A DNA stretch of 64,000 nucleotides. It comes from an uncultured Clostridia bacterium (GTDB lineage: Bacteria; Bacillota; Clostridia; Oscillospirales; Acutalibacteraceae). A program made the translations under genes and the position numbers. Location of the stretch: the NCBI GenBank assembly GCA_937876375.1, contig CALEHY010000027.1, forward strand, positions 1 to 64,000, read 5' to 3'. Below, one piece after another: positions 40,995 to 50,264 of the stretch. Position 1 is the stretch's first letter, and each line of letters opens with the position of its first letter. Below the pieces are notes generated by a model. That model was not told the origin of the DNA. It saw only the letters and a list, made by a program, of their open reading frames with translations, and did not search any database.

Positions 40995-42497
40995 TTATAA
41001 ATACTTCTCCATAACTGGCTTCATACCAATCTTTTCAGCAGCGAATGGGGTAGAAATAAGCACTACGCCAGGTCTGTCGTTAACCTCGATAAGCTCTGGA
41101 CCATTTTCGCTAATAGCGATATCCCAACCGATATAGTTCTCAATCTTGTGCTTCTGGCACTCCTCAGTAATCATTTTGATTGCCTCGTCAAAGTATGGGA
41201 TGAATCTACCTTTAATCTTTGTACCAGTCATTGGGTGCTCAACGAATACATTGCCCTCACCATCGACAGCGTTTGTTAGTATTTCACCAGTGTTCTTGTC
41301 GATAGCAGCAACCATACCACCACTGTGGAAATTGTCTACGATAGAGCTACCACCACCAATTCTGAACGCTACATATGCAATGTCAAACATTTTGCCATCG
41401 CTTGTGATAGGCTCGTGAACTGAGGAAATAGTTACTATTCTAATAGTATTTACAGAGGTTGGACAAATCTCGTTAATCTCTGCATGCTGTTTTACAAATT
41501 CTTCAACAACGCCTGTTGGATATTCGCTAAGCTTCTTGTAAACGTCATCGATAGTATCTGGAGTTAGCTCAAATGTCTCTACACCAAATCCTCTGTGACC
41601 ACCAACTGGCTTGTAGATAATCTTGGTGCTGTTTGCGAATGTTTGCTTAAATTCCTTTAGGTTAACCTTTGTGTTTACACACCAAGCTCTCTTGATGCAG
41701 GAAGCAAACATTTCGTTTGTTAGCTCCTTGTTACGAAGAACAGTGATGAAATTCTTGCTAACGTCATATTTTTTCATAATTTGCTTTGAGTGGTAAGCAA
41801 GGAACACCTTGTCCTGTTCCTCCTCAGTCAAGTCGTACATTTTGTAAATGTAGAACTCCTTTGGAGTACAGTGTGTTCTCTTGATAGCCTCGTTCATTTT
41901 GCCAAAGGCGTAGTCGTGCTCCCATCCAGTCTTTTTCATGACCTTCTGCACAGCCTCTTCCTTCATATCGAGGTATCTCTGCTTTTCCTCTTTCTTCTTC
42001 ATCTCAAAGTAGGACATAAAGTCATTCTTTGGAGCGTTGTAAAGCTCGTACTTTACATAGTCCTCACTGTTGATGCCATAGGTGTCCTTAACTCTGTTGA
42101 TATCGTCAATAACAGTATCTCTGTCCCAGCCAGTGTTGTCGATAACAGCGATAATTCTGTTTTCTAGTCGATTCTTTCTAGCCTCGATATGATCTAGTCC
42201 AACACGATATTGGAACTGTAGCTCCTCATCAGGATACTCAAATAGGTTGAATTTGAAATATTCAGAATACTTACAGCCAGTAATCTTCTTTGCAGCTACG
42301 ATTTTTGCCTTGGTGTACTCGTAGTCCCATCCGGTCTTGTCCATTACCTTATAGATCCACTTGTCACGCTTGTTACCAGTAGATTTTTTTGATTTAGCAG
42401 ATGAACTAGCAGCACCATTTGTTTTCTCTGCTTTGTTCTCGGCTTTCATATTCTTTAGCTTTCTGATAACTTTTCTTTTGAATTGCTGAAATGTCAT
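40995..42497 (-). CDS. ATP-grasp protein (sugar-transfer-associated type) with N-terminal triple repeat
   Basis: A 500-residue protein. The C-terminal half (about 245-500) is an ATP-grasp domain of the polysaccharide-associated type: IIYKPVGGHRGFGVETF, VVEEFVKQH, NTIRIVTISS and IGWDIAISENGPELIEVN, with E/N metal ligands. Before it stand three copies of a roughly 67-residue repeat, each with VM.KTGW(D/E), an amphipathic helix and Y..Y.LY (TGW at 55-57, 122-124 and 190-192). I do not recognise the repeat. A coupled CapA gene implies ligation of amino acids onto a surface polymer. Confidence 0.78.
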   Translation of the reverse strand: MTFQQFKRKVIRKLKNMKAENKAEKTNGAASSSAKSKKSTGNKRDKWIYKVMDKTGWDYEYTKAKIVAAKKITGCKYSEYFKFNLFEYPDEELQFQYRVGLDHIEARKNRLENRIIAVIDNTGWDRDTVIDDINRVKDTYGINSEDYVKYELYNAPKNDFMSYFEMKKKEEKQRYLDMKEEAVQKVMKKTGWEHDYAFGKMNEAIKRTHCTPKEFYIYKMYDLTEEEQDKVFLAYHSKQIMKKYDVSKNFITVLRNKELTNEMFASCIKRAWCVNTKVNLKEFKQTFANSTKIIYKPVGGHRGFGVETFELTPDTIDDVYKKLSEYPTGVVEEFVKQHAEINEICPTSVNTIRIVTISSVHEPITSDGKMFDIAYVAFRIGGGSSIVDNFHSGGMVAAIDKNTGEILTNAVDGEGNVFVEHPMTGTKIKGRFIPYFDEAIKMITEECQKHKIENYIGWDIAISENGPELIEVNDRPGVVLISTPFAAEKIGMKPVMEKYL

Positions 42498-42575
42498 TTT
42501 GAAACTCCCCTAAATGAAAATTTTATCACTATAATTTTACAACAATATAAAAATAAAGTCAATTAATATATAAAT

Positions 42576-42603
42576 AAGGCTACAAGAATTTCTTGTAGCC
42601 TTT
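42576..42603 (-). terminator. Terminator of the NlpC/P60 gene
   Basis: Stem AAGGCTACAAGAA / TTCTTGTAGCCTT, directly after the leftward gene. Confidence 0.8.
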
Positions 42604-42613
42604 GCGATATAAT

Positions 42614-44296
42614 TTATTCTATTTCTGTTAGATTAACTTTGTCCATGAATACAAAGCCTCTCTTTGTATTGCCGTCACCATCTGTGTACTCGATATATCC
42701 TCTTGCTGCAGAATATACGCCGTTGTCACAAATGCCTAATAGTGTAACAGTATCGCCTGTGTGTAGGCGAGTTTTGTCATTATCATCTGATTTGCAATCT
42801 ATATTGCCATACGCATATACCCATACATTAGGGTCACTGCCGATACACATATCTTTGTTAATCAATTCAATATCATCGCCACTAGCGACATTTGGTAAAA
42901 ATCTTGTTGCACAGATGAATCCGTCAACGAACTTCTTCTCTGTTAGTGGGGTGATGATAACCTGATTGAATGTACCGACGCTGTGAATGAATTGCTTGTT
43001 GCCAAGATAAATGCCACAGTGGTCAACAGACTCCTTTGTGAATCCCATTTTGAAGAAAATCACGTCACCAGGCTGAAGCTTACTGTAGTCAATCTTGCCA
43101 GGCTTTGTAGGTGTGCCAGCGATAACCTCTTGTGTCTTGATTTCGCTTGGGTATCCGTTGTTGCAGATAACGCTATTTGCACCCTTCATATTGTACATAT
43201 TCAATGCGTTTGTTGGTAGGACATAAGCCTTGTTGTATTTCTGCAATACTGTGTGATATACATATCTAACTAGACCAGAGCAGTCGAATGGATATTTCTT
43301 TGTGGTAGGGTTCATTGTGCCATCAGAATATTTTCTGTTGTAGTCATATTCTGTGTCTAGGTTTTTGAAAATATCAACAGCTGTGTTGATGATTTCGTTC
43401 TGTAGTGGAGTGTTAGTATCGTTTGTGTAGATATAATTATTCTTTGTAGCTGTGAGCTTGCCATCGTTTGGTGTTAGCCAAATGTAGTAAAATACTCCAT
43501 TATACTTTACCTTTTTCCATGTTCCACTAGTAGTAACGCTAACGTCTTGGTACATTGTTAGCTTGCTGTTGTATGGGAGTAGGGTTTTTGCTGATGATGA
43601 GGTAGCCTTTGCGTAAACAAAGTTCTCATATTTGTTAGTATATCTGGTGTATGTACCCTTGGTTGTGTAGCTCTTTGAGCTTGAGTATCCACTGTAATAT
43701 CTAACGTCTTTGTTGGTCTTGAATGCTCTTATTTTGAAATAATACTTTGTTGAGCAAGAAAGGTCGCAAACTACCTTGTCTAGCTTTTTGCCATAAACAG
43801 TAATTTCCTTTGCGTCAGAAAAGTCGCTCTTTTTTGAATACTTGATTACATATCCGCCAGCGTTTGCATCCTCACTACTTTGAATGCGAATGTTGTCACC
43901 ACTGAGGCTGATGCTGGTGATTTTTGGAGTAGATATTCTGCAAACAGTCTTTGTCTTTGTATTGGTGTAGGTCTTTGAGCCCTTGTAGCTGTAAACCTTG
44001 TAGTTGTAGTAGCTTCCTACTGCTGCTTTTGTATCTGTCCAAGTGGTGGTGCTAGCACCCTTTATTGTCTTTATCTTTGTCCACTTTGACTGATAGCTGA
44101 ATTTGCGATAGATATAGTATCCTGTCTTGCCACTATCCTTTTTCCAGTTGATTTTTACACCGCTGGAGGTATTACTAGCAGAGGTAATGTATCCACTAGC
44201 TGTTGCTGCAAACGCACTGCTTGCTGGCGCAACTACTGAAAAAATCATAATAAGCGCTAAAAGTATAGAGAAAACGGAACTTGCTCTTTTTTTCAT
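42614..44296 (-). CDS. Secreted NlpC/P60 cell-wall hydrolase with fibronectin-like domains
   Basis: A 560-residue protein. It has a signal peptide (MKKRASSVFSILLALIMIFS, cleavage near AFA), two fibronectin type III-like domains (about 35-120 and 120-210), an SH3-like region (about 225-285), and an NlpC/P60 domain (about 300-460) with catalytic Cys in PFDCSGLVRYVY and His in VDHCGIYLGN and FIHSVG. A last SH3-like part follows. It cuts peptide stems of peptidoglycan outside the cell. Confidence 0.92.
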   Translation of the reverse strand: MKKRASSVFSILLALIMIFSVVAPASSAFAATASGYITSASNTSSGVKINWKKDSGKTGYYIYRKFSYQSKWTKIKTIKGASTTTWTDTKAAVGSYYNYKVYSYKGSKTYTNTKTKTVCRISTPKITSISLSGDNIRIQSSEDANAGGYVIKYSKKSDFSDAKEITVYGKKLDKVVCDLSCSTKYYFKIRAFKTNKDVRYYSGYSSSKSYTTKGTYTRYTNKYENFVYAKATSSSAKTLLPYNSKLTMYQDVSVTTSGTWKKVKYNGVFYYIWLTPNDGKLTATKNNYIYTNDTNTPLQNEIINTAVDIFKNLDTEYDYNRKYSDGTMNPTTKKYPFDCSGLVRYVYHTVLQKYNKAYVLPTNALNMYNMKGANSVICNNGYPSEIKTQEVIAGTPTKPGKIDYSKLQPGDVIFFKMGFTKESVDHCGIYLGNKQFIHSVGTFNQVIITPLTEKKFVDGFICATRFLPNVASGDDIELINKDMCIGSDPNVWVYAYGNIDCKSDDNDKTRLHTGDTVTLLGICDNGVYSAARGYIEYTDGDGNTKRGFVFMDKVNLTEIE

Positions 44297-44374
44297 AGTA
44301 TCACTCCTTTTTATTTATAATTTTAATATATCAAATATTTACATATATGTCAATTAATCAAATATTTACAAAAC

Positions 44375-44402
44375 AAAAATGCACCCTTATATAAGGGTGC
44401 AT
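44375..44402 (-). terminator. Terminator of the ECF S-component gene
   Basis: Stem ATGCACCCTTAT / ATAAGGGTGCAT with TTTTTGTTTT on the minus strand. Confidence 0.8.
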
Positions 44403-44419
44403 AGAGAATATCTTGTTGT

Positions 44420-44983
44420 TTATTTTGACTCTTTAAGTACGACTTGAATAATCTTTACTATAGTAGTAGCGAGCACCATATTGATAGCAAGCTCGATAGC
44501 AAAGTTTGTTGTAACAAGACCAGTAACTACTGTAACAAATCCAGTTGTGCCAAAAACACTTGTTAGCCACTCTTGGAAGAATGCGTAACAGCCAGCGATA
44601 AAAATACCGGTGTTAACTACTGGACAAGCAATACCAGCAACGATAACAGCGACTAGCTGATTGCTCTTTTCGATAGCCTTGTAGAGTGCACCAGCAACAA
44701 GTCCTGCAAGGATACCCTTTGCAAGCACGGTAACTACTGTACCAACTGGATTGATGGTAAGGAATGCTGTAGCATCACCAGAAATGAGAACTGATAATCC
44801 GAACACACCACCTAGCCAAGCACCAGCACCGATGCCGAATAGTGCTGCTCCGATAACGATTGGAGCAAGTACAAGAGTGATAGAGAATGGACCGAGCTTG
44901 ATTGCGCTAGCAAGTAGTTGCAATACAAACACGATTGCAGTCATTAGTCCTACACCTGCAATTTTCTGTGCATTTGTTTTCAT
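44420..44983 (-). CDS. ECF transporter substrate-binding (S) component
   Basis: A 187-residue membrane protein with about six helices and the ECF-type pattern (GLMTAIVFVLQLLAS near the start, GAALFGIGAGAWLGGVFGL, TVLAKGILAGLVAGAL). S components bind a vitamin or precursor and share an EcfAAT energizing module encoded elsewhere. The vitamin cannot be told from the sequence. A 94-base structured leader precedes it, so expression may depend on a ligand. Confidence 0.82.
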   Translation of the reverse strand: MKTNAQKIAGVGLMTAIVFVLQLLASAIKLGPFSITLVLAPIVIGAALFGIGAGAWLGGVFGLSVLISGDATAFLTINPVGTVVTVLAKGILAGLVAGALYKAIEKSNQLVAVIVAGIACPVVNTGIFIAGCYAFFQEWLTSVFGTTGFVTVVTGLVTTNFAIELAINMVLATTIVKIIQVVLKESK

Positions 44984-45112
44984 ATTTAATTTTCCTTTCT
45001 GCTACCGTTCCAAAGACTTTGACCGAATGCAAGCAGTCGCCATCCGAGAAATATATTTTTCTCTGTGGATACAGTGCGACCATATTATACACCGATAATG
45101 TCAAAGCGTCAA
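44984..45112 (-). promoter_or_regulatory. Promoter and structured 5' leader of the ECF S-component gene
   Basis: Minus strand: TTGACG (45112-45107), 17-bp spacer, TATAAT (45089-45084), start near 45077. The leader folds into a long stem from GGTCGC (45081-45076) to GCGACT (45040-45035) with inner ATCC/GGAT and AGAAA/TTTCT pairs, then TGCT..AGCA near the ribosome binding site. I do not recognise a known riboswitch class. Confidence 0.55.
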
Positions 45113-45256
45113 ACATTTTGTTAGCTAAAATCATTATTTTGTGTAAAGTAACGATTTCATCATAATGCTATTGACAAAAAATTAACAAACTTGTAAAATG
45201 TACTACAATTACTAATAAAATAATACATTGTGATAAATATATAAGAGGTGTTTATT

Positions 45257-46210
45257 ATGGCAAATAGACGAGTAGCCCTTGTTGGCTGTGGAATGGTAGG
45301 TATGAGTTATGCATATGCTTTGCTTAACACAGATTTGTGCAACGAGCTAATCCTTATTGATATTAATGAGGAGAAGGCTAGGGGCGAGGCTATGGACCTT
45401 AATCATGGTCTTTGCTTCTCTGGTTCTCATATGAAGATTAGAGCAGGCTCTTTTGAGGATTGTCAGTATGCTGACCTTGTTGTAATCACAGCAAGTGCTG
45501 GTAGCAGAAAGCCTGGTGAGACCAGATTTGACCAGCTCAACAAGAATGTTACTATCTTCAAATCATTTATTTCGAAGATTGTTGCTAGTGGCTTTAATGG
45601 TGTGTTCCTTGTAGCGTCAAATCCTGTTGACGTCATGACAAGAATTACATATGAGCTATCTGGCTTTCCAGCAAACAGAGTTATCGGCTCTGGCACTACT
45701 CTTGACACAGCTAGACTTCGTTACCTTATCGGTGATTATTTCCAGGCTGACCCTCATTCAGTTCACGGATATGTTATCGGTGAGCATGGCGATAGCGAGT
45801 TCGTACCATTCAGCCAGCTAAATCTTTCTACCAAGAATGTTGAGGAGTTCTTCAACGATGAGAGATTTCACGGTGACTACAAGCGTGAGGACGTTGAGCA
45901 GATTATCGAGAAGGTTAAGGATTCTGGTGCAGAGGTTATCAAGGCAAAGGGTGCAACATATTATGGTATCGGCATGAGCCTTGTTCGTATTACAAAGGCT
46001 ATCTTTGGCGACGAGAACAGCGTTATCACCGTATCATCAAGGCTTAATGGTGAATATGGCTTGAGAGACGTATATCTTGGCCTCCCAGCATATGTTAATC
46101 GCAACGGCGTTAGAAAAATTCTTCCTCTAAATCTTACTGATGAGGAGATTGAAAAGCTTAGAAATAGTTATAATATTCTTAAGGAAAGCTTTGAATCATT
46201 AGATATCTAA
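45257..46210 (+). CDS. ldh: L-lactate dehydrogenase
   Basis: A 317-residue protein; GAGGTG eight bases upstream supports the ATG at 45257. It has the Rossmann motif VGCGMVGMSYAYAL, the substrate loop with RKPGETRFDQLNKN, VASNPVDV and the catalytic VIGEHGDSE. It reduces pyruvate to L-lactate and regenerates NAD+ during fermentation. Single-gene unit upstream of the SRP RNA. A malate dehydrogenase relative is less likely. Confidence 0.9.
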   Translation: MANRRVALVGCGMVGMSYAYALLNTDLCNELILIDINEEKARGEAMDLNHGLCFSGSHMKIRAGSFEDCQYADLVVITASAGSRKPGETRFDQLNKNVTIFKSFISKIVASGFNGVFLVASNPVDVMTRITYELSGFPANRVIGSGTTLDTARLRYLIGDYFQADPHSVHGYVIGEHGDSEFVPFSQLNLSTKNVEEFFNDERFHGDYKREDVEQIIEKVKDSGAEVIKAKGATYYGIGMSLVRITKAIFGDENSVITVSSRLNGEYGLRDVYLGLPAYVNRNGVRKILPLNLTDEEIEKLRNSYNILKESFESLDI

Positions 46211-46282
46211 TGAGTTATAGAGCAAAAACTATTGATTTTAGTAATATAATATAGTATAATATTTCAAGAAAAGAGTGCTTTT

Positions 46283-46412
46283 GTGCCTTTTATGTAGCGT
46301 ATGGGCCCTGTGCGACGGGATGCTACGAACCTTGTCAGGCGGGGAACCGAGCAGCAATAAGTGGATTATTCTGTGTGCCTCAGACAAGTCTGTATGCTAC
46401 ATAAAGGGCACA
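46283..46412 (+). ncRNA. ffs: Signal recognition particle RNA
   Basis: The ends pair (GTGCC..TATGTAGC with GCTACATA..GGGCAC), and the apical domain contains GGCGGGGAACCGAGCAGCAA, matching the conserved domain IV of 4.5S-type RNA that binds Ffh. About 130 nt, with no Alu domain seen. A dnaX frame runs through its 3' half, but the dnaX start is at 46451. Confidence 0.9.
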
Positions 46413-46450
46413 ATAGCATTTTTTATTACGATTTTGATTGGAGGATAAAT

Positions 46451-48145
46451 ATGTATCAGGTTTTATATAGAAAATATCGACCAAGGGTCTTTGAAGACGT
46501 TTATGGTCAGGATCATGTTACCTCCACATTAAAGAACGAAATCCAAAATGGTAGGATTTCACACGCTTATTTATTCACTGGCTCTCGTGGTACTGGTAAG
46601 ACAACCTGTGCAAAAATTCTTGCGAAGGCTGTTAACTGTGAGAACAGCATTAATGGTGAGCCTTGCAACGAGTGTGAGGTATGTAAGGGTCTTGATAATG
46701 GCTCTATCTACGACGTTGTGGAGATTGATGCTGCGTCTAACAATGGCGTTGACAATATCCGTGACTTGAGAGAGGATGCAAATTATACTCCTACTCGTGG
46801 CAAGTACAGAGTGTATATCATTGATGAGGTGCATATGCTCTCCACTGGTGCGTTCAATGCTCTTCTTAAGACACTTGAGGAGCCACCTGCACATGTAGTA
46901 TTCATCCTTGCTACTACTGAGGTGCACAAGCTACCAGCTACTATCCTATCTCGTTGTCAGAGATTTGATTTCAAACGCATTCAGCCAGAAACTATGGCTG
47001 TTAGATTGAAAGAGGTTGCTGGTATCGAGGGATTAGAGCTTCAGGATGACGCTGCTATTCTTATCGCTCGTATCGCTGATGGTGCACTTCGTGATGGTCT
47101 TTCTATTCTCGACCAGTGTGCTGGCAGAAGCAAGATTATCGATAGCACCCTTGTATCAGAGGTTGCTGGTCTTGCTGGTAGAGAGGCTATGTATCAGTTG
47201 TCTAGCTGTATTGCTAACAGAGATGGTAGCACAGCGATTTCTATCGTTAGTGATTTGTATCAAAACAGCTATGATATGGAGCGTCTGTGTGTCGAGATGA
47301 TTAATCATTTTCGTAATTTCTTGGTTGTTAAGACTGTTAGAAAGAGCAGAGAGCTGATTATCTGCACTGATGATGAGTACAACAATATCGTCGAGTCATC
47401 AAAGAGCTTTACTGTCGAGAGTATTATCAATGCACTTGATTTGTTCCAAAATACATTAGTTACTATTAAGGGTGGCGCTACAGCTCGTATCGAGATTGAG
47501 ATGGCATTTGTTAAGCTTTGCGAGCCAAAGCTTGATGAGACTATTGGTGCTGTGCTAGATAGATTATCTGTTGTTGAGCGTGCTGTTAAAAATGGCGTTC
47601 CAGCTCAGCAGGCACCAGTTCAGCCAGCTGTTCCAGCACAGACTGTGTCAGCACCTACACCAAAGCTAGAGCCTGCTGTGGAGGAGAAGAAAGAGCCTGT
47701 CGCACCTGTTGTTGACGAACCGATTGCTCCTGCTCCAGAGCCAGTTGCTCCAGTGGTGGATACTCCACCTAGACCAGAGCCACCTGCTCCAGCACCTGCA
47801 CCAGCTCCATCACCGGAGGATGATGAGCTTAAGGAGTTTATGCAATGGGGTGATTTCCTCGATTGCATTCATCGTACAGATATAGCACTATTTGGTGTTA
47901 TCAGTGGTGCAAGTGGATATATTAAGGGTGATATGTTCCTTATCGATAGCCCTAATTCGACCTTCCGTGATTTTATTAAAATTCCAACTCACTCAAAGGC
48001 TATCAAGCGTGCTGTTGCCGAGGTTACTGGCAAGCAGTATCGTCTAGGATTATTTAAGAGAGAGACTCCACAAACACAAAAGAGAGATCCGTTCGAGGAT
48101 TTTATCAATCAAGCACAAGGTAGCTTGAATATGGATTTGCAATAA
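46451..48145 (+). CDS. dnaX: DNA polymerase III subunits gamma/tau
   Basis: A 564-residue clamp-loader ATPase: YRPRVFEDVYGQDH, Walker A GSRGTGKTTCAK, the four-cysteine zinc module (CENSINGEPCNECEVC), Walker B EIDAASNNG and YIIDEVHML. A Pro/Ala-rich linker (about 405-490) joins the C-terminal domain. GGAGGA precedes the ATG at 46451, just after the SRP RNA. It heads a dnaX-ybaB-recR block, a classic bacterial order. Confidence 0.95.
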   Translation: MYQVLYRKYRPRVFEDVYGQDHVTSTLKNEIQNGRISHAYLFTGSRGTGKTTCAKILAKAVNCENSINGEPCNECEVCKGLDNGSIYDVVEIDAASNNGVDNIRDLREDANYTPTRGKYRVYIIDEVHMLSTGAFNALLKTLEEPPAHVVFILATTEVHKLPATILSRCQRFDFKRIQPETMAVRLKEVAGIEGLELQDDAAILIARIADGALRDGLSILDQCAGRSKIIDSTLVSEVAGLAGREAMYQLSSCIANRDGSTAISIVSDLYQNSYDMERLCVEMINHFRNFLVVKTVRKSRELIICTDDEYNNIVESSKSFTVESIINALDLFQNTLVTIKGGATARIEIEMAFVKLCEPKLDETIGAVLDRLSVVERAVKNGVPAQQAPVQPAVPAQTVSAPTPKLEPAVEEKKEPVAPVVDEPIAPAPEPVAPVVDTPPRPEPPAPAPAPAPSPEDDELKEFMQWGDFLDCIHRTDIALFGVISGASGYIKGDMFLIDSPNSTFRDFIKIPTHSKAIKRAVAEVTGKQYRLGLFKRETPQTQKRDPFEDFINQAQGSLNMDLQ

Positions 48146-48163
48146 CAACAAAGGAGAATTACT

Positions 48164-48508
48164 ATGAAAGCAAGACTTCCAAAGGGAATGGGTGGTGGCC
48201 CACAGAATATGCAGGCTATGCTCAAGCAAGCACAAAAGATGCAGGCAGAGATTGAGGCAAAGCAGGTAGAGCTACAGCAAAAGGAGTATGTCGTATCATC
48301 TGGTGGTGGCATGGTAGAGATTACTATGAACGGTAGCCACGAGGTTAAGGCAATCGGTATCAACCCAGAGGTTGTTGATCCAGACGACGTAGAAATGCTC
48401 GAGGATATGCTTGTAGCAGCTCTCAACGAGGCTAATCGTCAGATTGACGAAGAGGCACAGAGAGAAATTGATGGGGTTACTGGTGGTCTAAATATCCCAG
48501 GCCTATAA
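48164..48508 (+). CDS. YbaB/EbfC-family nucleoid-associated protein
   Basis: A 114-residue protein with MQAMLKQAQKMQAEIEAKQ and VEITMNGSHEVKAIGI, as in YbaB/EbfC proteins that bind DNA as dimers. It has AAAGGAG upstream and follows dnaX by 18 bases. The N-terminal GMGGGPQNM is a common Gly-rich lead. Confidence 0.93.
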   Translation: MKARLPKGMGGGPQNMQAMLKQAQKMQAEIEAKQVELQQKEYVVSSGGGMVEITMNGSHEVKAIGINPEVVDPDDVEMLEDMLVAALNEANRQIDEEAQREIDGVTGGLNIPGL

Positions 48509-48667
48509 ATTGTTCATCTTTTTGTTTTAAACGATTCTATTATCTCCTCGTGGTACAACAGTACAACTTCGTCGATATATAACCGTTTTAATCCAAAAAA
48601 TTTAAACGATTTTACTATTGGTTTATAAAATTCACTAATTTGTTTAATACTCATATAGAGGATAATT

Positions 48668-49267
48668 ATGTCATACAATTTAGCACCATTGCAAAATTTA
48701 ATAGACCAGTTTGAGCGTATGCAGGGCATAGGTCACAAGACTGCACAGCGTATGGCATTTTATGTCCTTGGCTTGTCTGATGATGAGGCTAATCGCTTTG
48801 CAAAGGCGATTACTGACGCCCATACGAAGATTAAGCAGTGCAAGATTTGTTGTGACCTTGCTGATGACGAGCTTTGTCCTATCTGCAAGGCTGACAATCG
48901 TGATAGGAGCGTTATCTGTGTCGTTGAGGACCCTCGTGACGTTGTCGCATTCGAGCGTACTAATGAGTACAAGGGCACATATCATGTGCTACACGGTGCG
49001 ATATCTCCAATGGATAATATCGGTCCGGACCAGATTAGGATTAAGGAGCTTTTGGCACGACTTGGTGATGGCACTGTCGAGGAGGTTATTATGGCGACTA
49101 ACCCTACTGTTGAGGGTGAGGCTACAGCTATGTACATCTCTCGTTTGCTTAAGCCTATGGGTATCACTGTCAGTCGCTTGGCATATGGTGTGCCAGTTGG
49201 AGCAGATTTGGAGTACGCTGATGAGGTCACACTCAGCAGAGCAATAGAGGGCAGAAGTCTAATATAA
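48668..49267 (+). CDS. recR: Recombination protein RecR
   Basis: A 199-residue protein: helix-hairpin-helix RMQGIGHKTAQRMAF, a four-Cys zinc finger (CKICCDLADDELCPIC), a Toprim core (VVEDPRDVVAFE) and a C-terminal TNPTVEGEATAMY. It loads RecA with RecO/RecF at gaps. The 159 bases before it are AT-rich and hold no gene I can support. Confidence 0.96.
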   Translation: MSYNLAPLQNLIDQFERMQGIGHKTAQRMAFYVLGLSDDEANRFAKAITDAHTKIKQCKICCDLADDELCPICKADNRDRSVICVVEDPRDVVAFERTNEYKGTYHVLHGAISPMDNIGPDQIRIKELLARLGDGTVEEVIMATNPTVEGEATAMYISRLLKPMGITVSRLAYGVPVGADLEYADEVTLSRAIEGRSLI

Positions 49268-49275
49268 CACATTGT

Positions 49276-49297
49276 GGGCGAACTCTGTTCGCCTAAA
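49276..49297 (+). terminator. Terminator after recR
   Basis: Stem GGCGAAC / GTTCGCC then TAAATTTTT. Confidence 0.75.
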
Positions 49298-49319
49298 TTT
49301 TTGAAGGGAGTGATAGGTA

Positions 49320-49778
49320 ATGCCAGATGAAAATCAAGTGATAGCTAGGAACAAAAAAGCCTATCACGACTATTTTGTTCTTGATACCTATGAGGCTGGT
49401 ATCGAGCTTTTTGGCACAGAGATAAAGTCGATTAGGGCAGGTAGAGTTAATCTTAAGGACTCATTTTGTTCGGTCGATGATGGCGAAATGTATGCTATCG
49501 GTATGCATATTTCACCATATGAAATGGGCAACAGATTTAATCGTGACCCAATGCGAAAGAAAAAACTCCTTCTGCATAAGAAGGAGATAATGAAACTGTT
49601 TGGTGAGTCACAGCAGCAGGGATTATCCATTATCCCACTCGAGCTCTATATCAAAAAGGGTAGAGCGAAGCTGCAGATTGGACTCTGCAAGGGTAAAAAG
49701 CTTTATGACAAACGTGCTGTGCAAGCGAAAAAGGACGCTAATCGCACTATCGAGCGTGAGTTTAAAGAAAGATATTAA
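49320..49778 (+). CDS. smpB: tmRNA-binding protein SmpB
   Basis: A 152-residue protein: ARNKKAYHDYFVLDTYEAGIELFGTEIKS and LKDSFCSVDDGEMYAIG are the OB-fold core; the C-terminal tail (YDKRAVQAKKDANRTIERE) folds into the decoding site. It escorts tmRNA to stalled ribosomes. The ssrA gene begins within two bases of its stop codon. Confidence 0.96.
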   Translation: MPDENQVIARNKKAYHDYFVLDTYEAGIELFGTEIKSIRAGRVNLKDSFCSVDDGEMYAIGMHISPYEMGNRFNRDPMRKKKLLLHKKEIMKLFGESQQQGLSIIPLELYIKKGRAKLQIGLCKGKKLYDKRAVQAKKDANRTIEREFKERY

Positions 49779-49779
49779 T

Positions 49780-50130
49780 GGGGATGAAAGGATTTCGACA
49801 GGGTTGTTGAGTCTTGGTCAGCGAGTAGTGGAGTTGCACCACTTTAAAAGTAACAACTTAAAATTAACTGACAATAATACAGTTTCTTTGAAGGCTGCGT
49901 AAGCACCCTTCCGTTCTCATTTAGCAGTGCCACGGGCTTTATGAGGGCGTCGACTTAGTGGCGAACATGAATAGGAGAGGGTCTTAGCTCCTATCAGGTA
50001 TTAAAGACTACCGTAGCAGATAGATTGCTTGTTATCGCTCTGTGAGGGGAATCCTAAACAACAAGCTACACTCGTAGAGCCCTTGATAAGATGATTTTGG
50101 ACGTGGGTTCGACTCCCACCATCTCCACCA
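49780..50130 (+). ncRNA. ssrA: Transfer-messenger RNA
   Basis: The 5' GGGGATG pairs with CATCTCC before the 3' CCA (50128-50130), with AAAGGATTTCGACAGGG at the start and a TTCGACTCCC T-arm at the end. About 351 nt. The tag frame ends at TAA 49900-49902 and reads ...NNLKLTDNNTVSLKAA, so the last residues are KAA rather than the usual LAA. The resume codon is uncertain. Confidence 0.95.
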
Positions 50131-50176
50131 AAACAAAAGCACCCTCGTGGTGCTTTTTTGTTTTGGTGAATGAGAA
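50111..50176 (+). repeat. 66-bp direct repeat, copy 1 (ssrA 3' end plus terminator)
   Basis: Covers the T-arm/acceptor end of tmRNA, CCA and its terminator (AAAAGCACC..GGTGCTTTTTT, 50135-50159). It recurs at 50265-50330 with two mismatches, offset by 154 bp. Confidence 0.95.
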
Positions 50177-50264
50177 GTTGAGGAGTCGAAAAGCCGTTAA
50201 GGAAATGCTCCGGTGGAGCATTTTTAGGCGTGGGCGTGTCGGCGAACGCAAAAGTGAGCCGAGT

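Noticed and set aside
34800..45050. Similarity between the rpmG leader and the ECF S-component leader region (GAATGC..CAGTCGC)
   Set aside because: The two lie on opposite transcripts and the match is of a size expected by chance between hairpins.
46361..46450. N-terminal extension of dnaX through the SRP RNA
   Set aside because: The frame crosses the 3' half of the SRP RNA; GGAGGA and the family N-terminus place the start at 46451.
48514..48653. Minus-strand frame of about 46 codons before recR
   Set aside because: Product looks protein-like, but it has no ribosome binding site, no promoter seen, and lies in an AT-rich gap.
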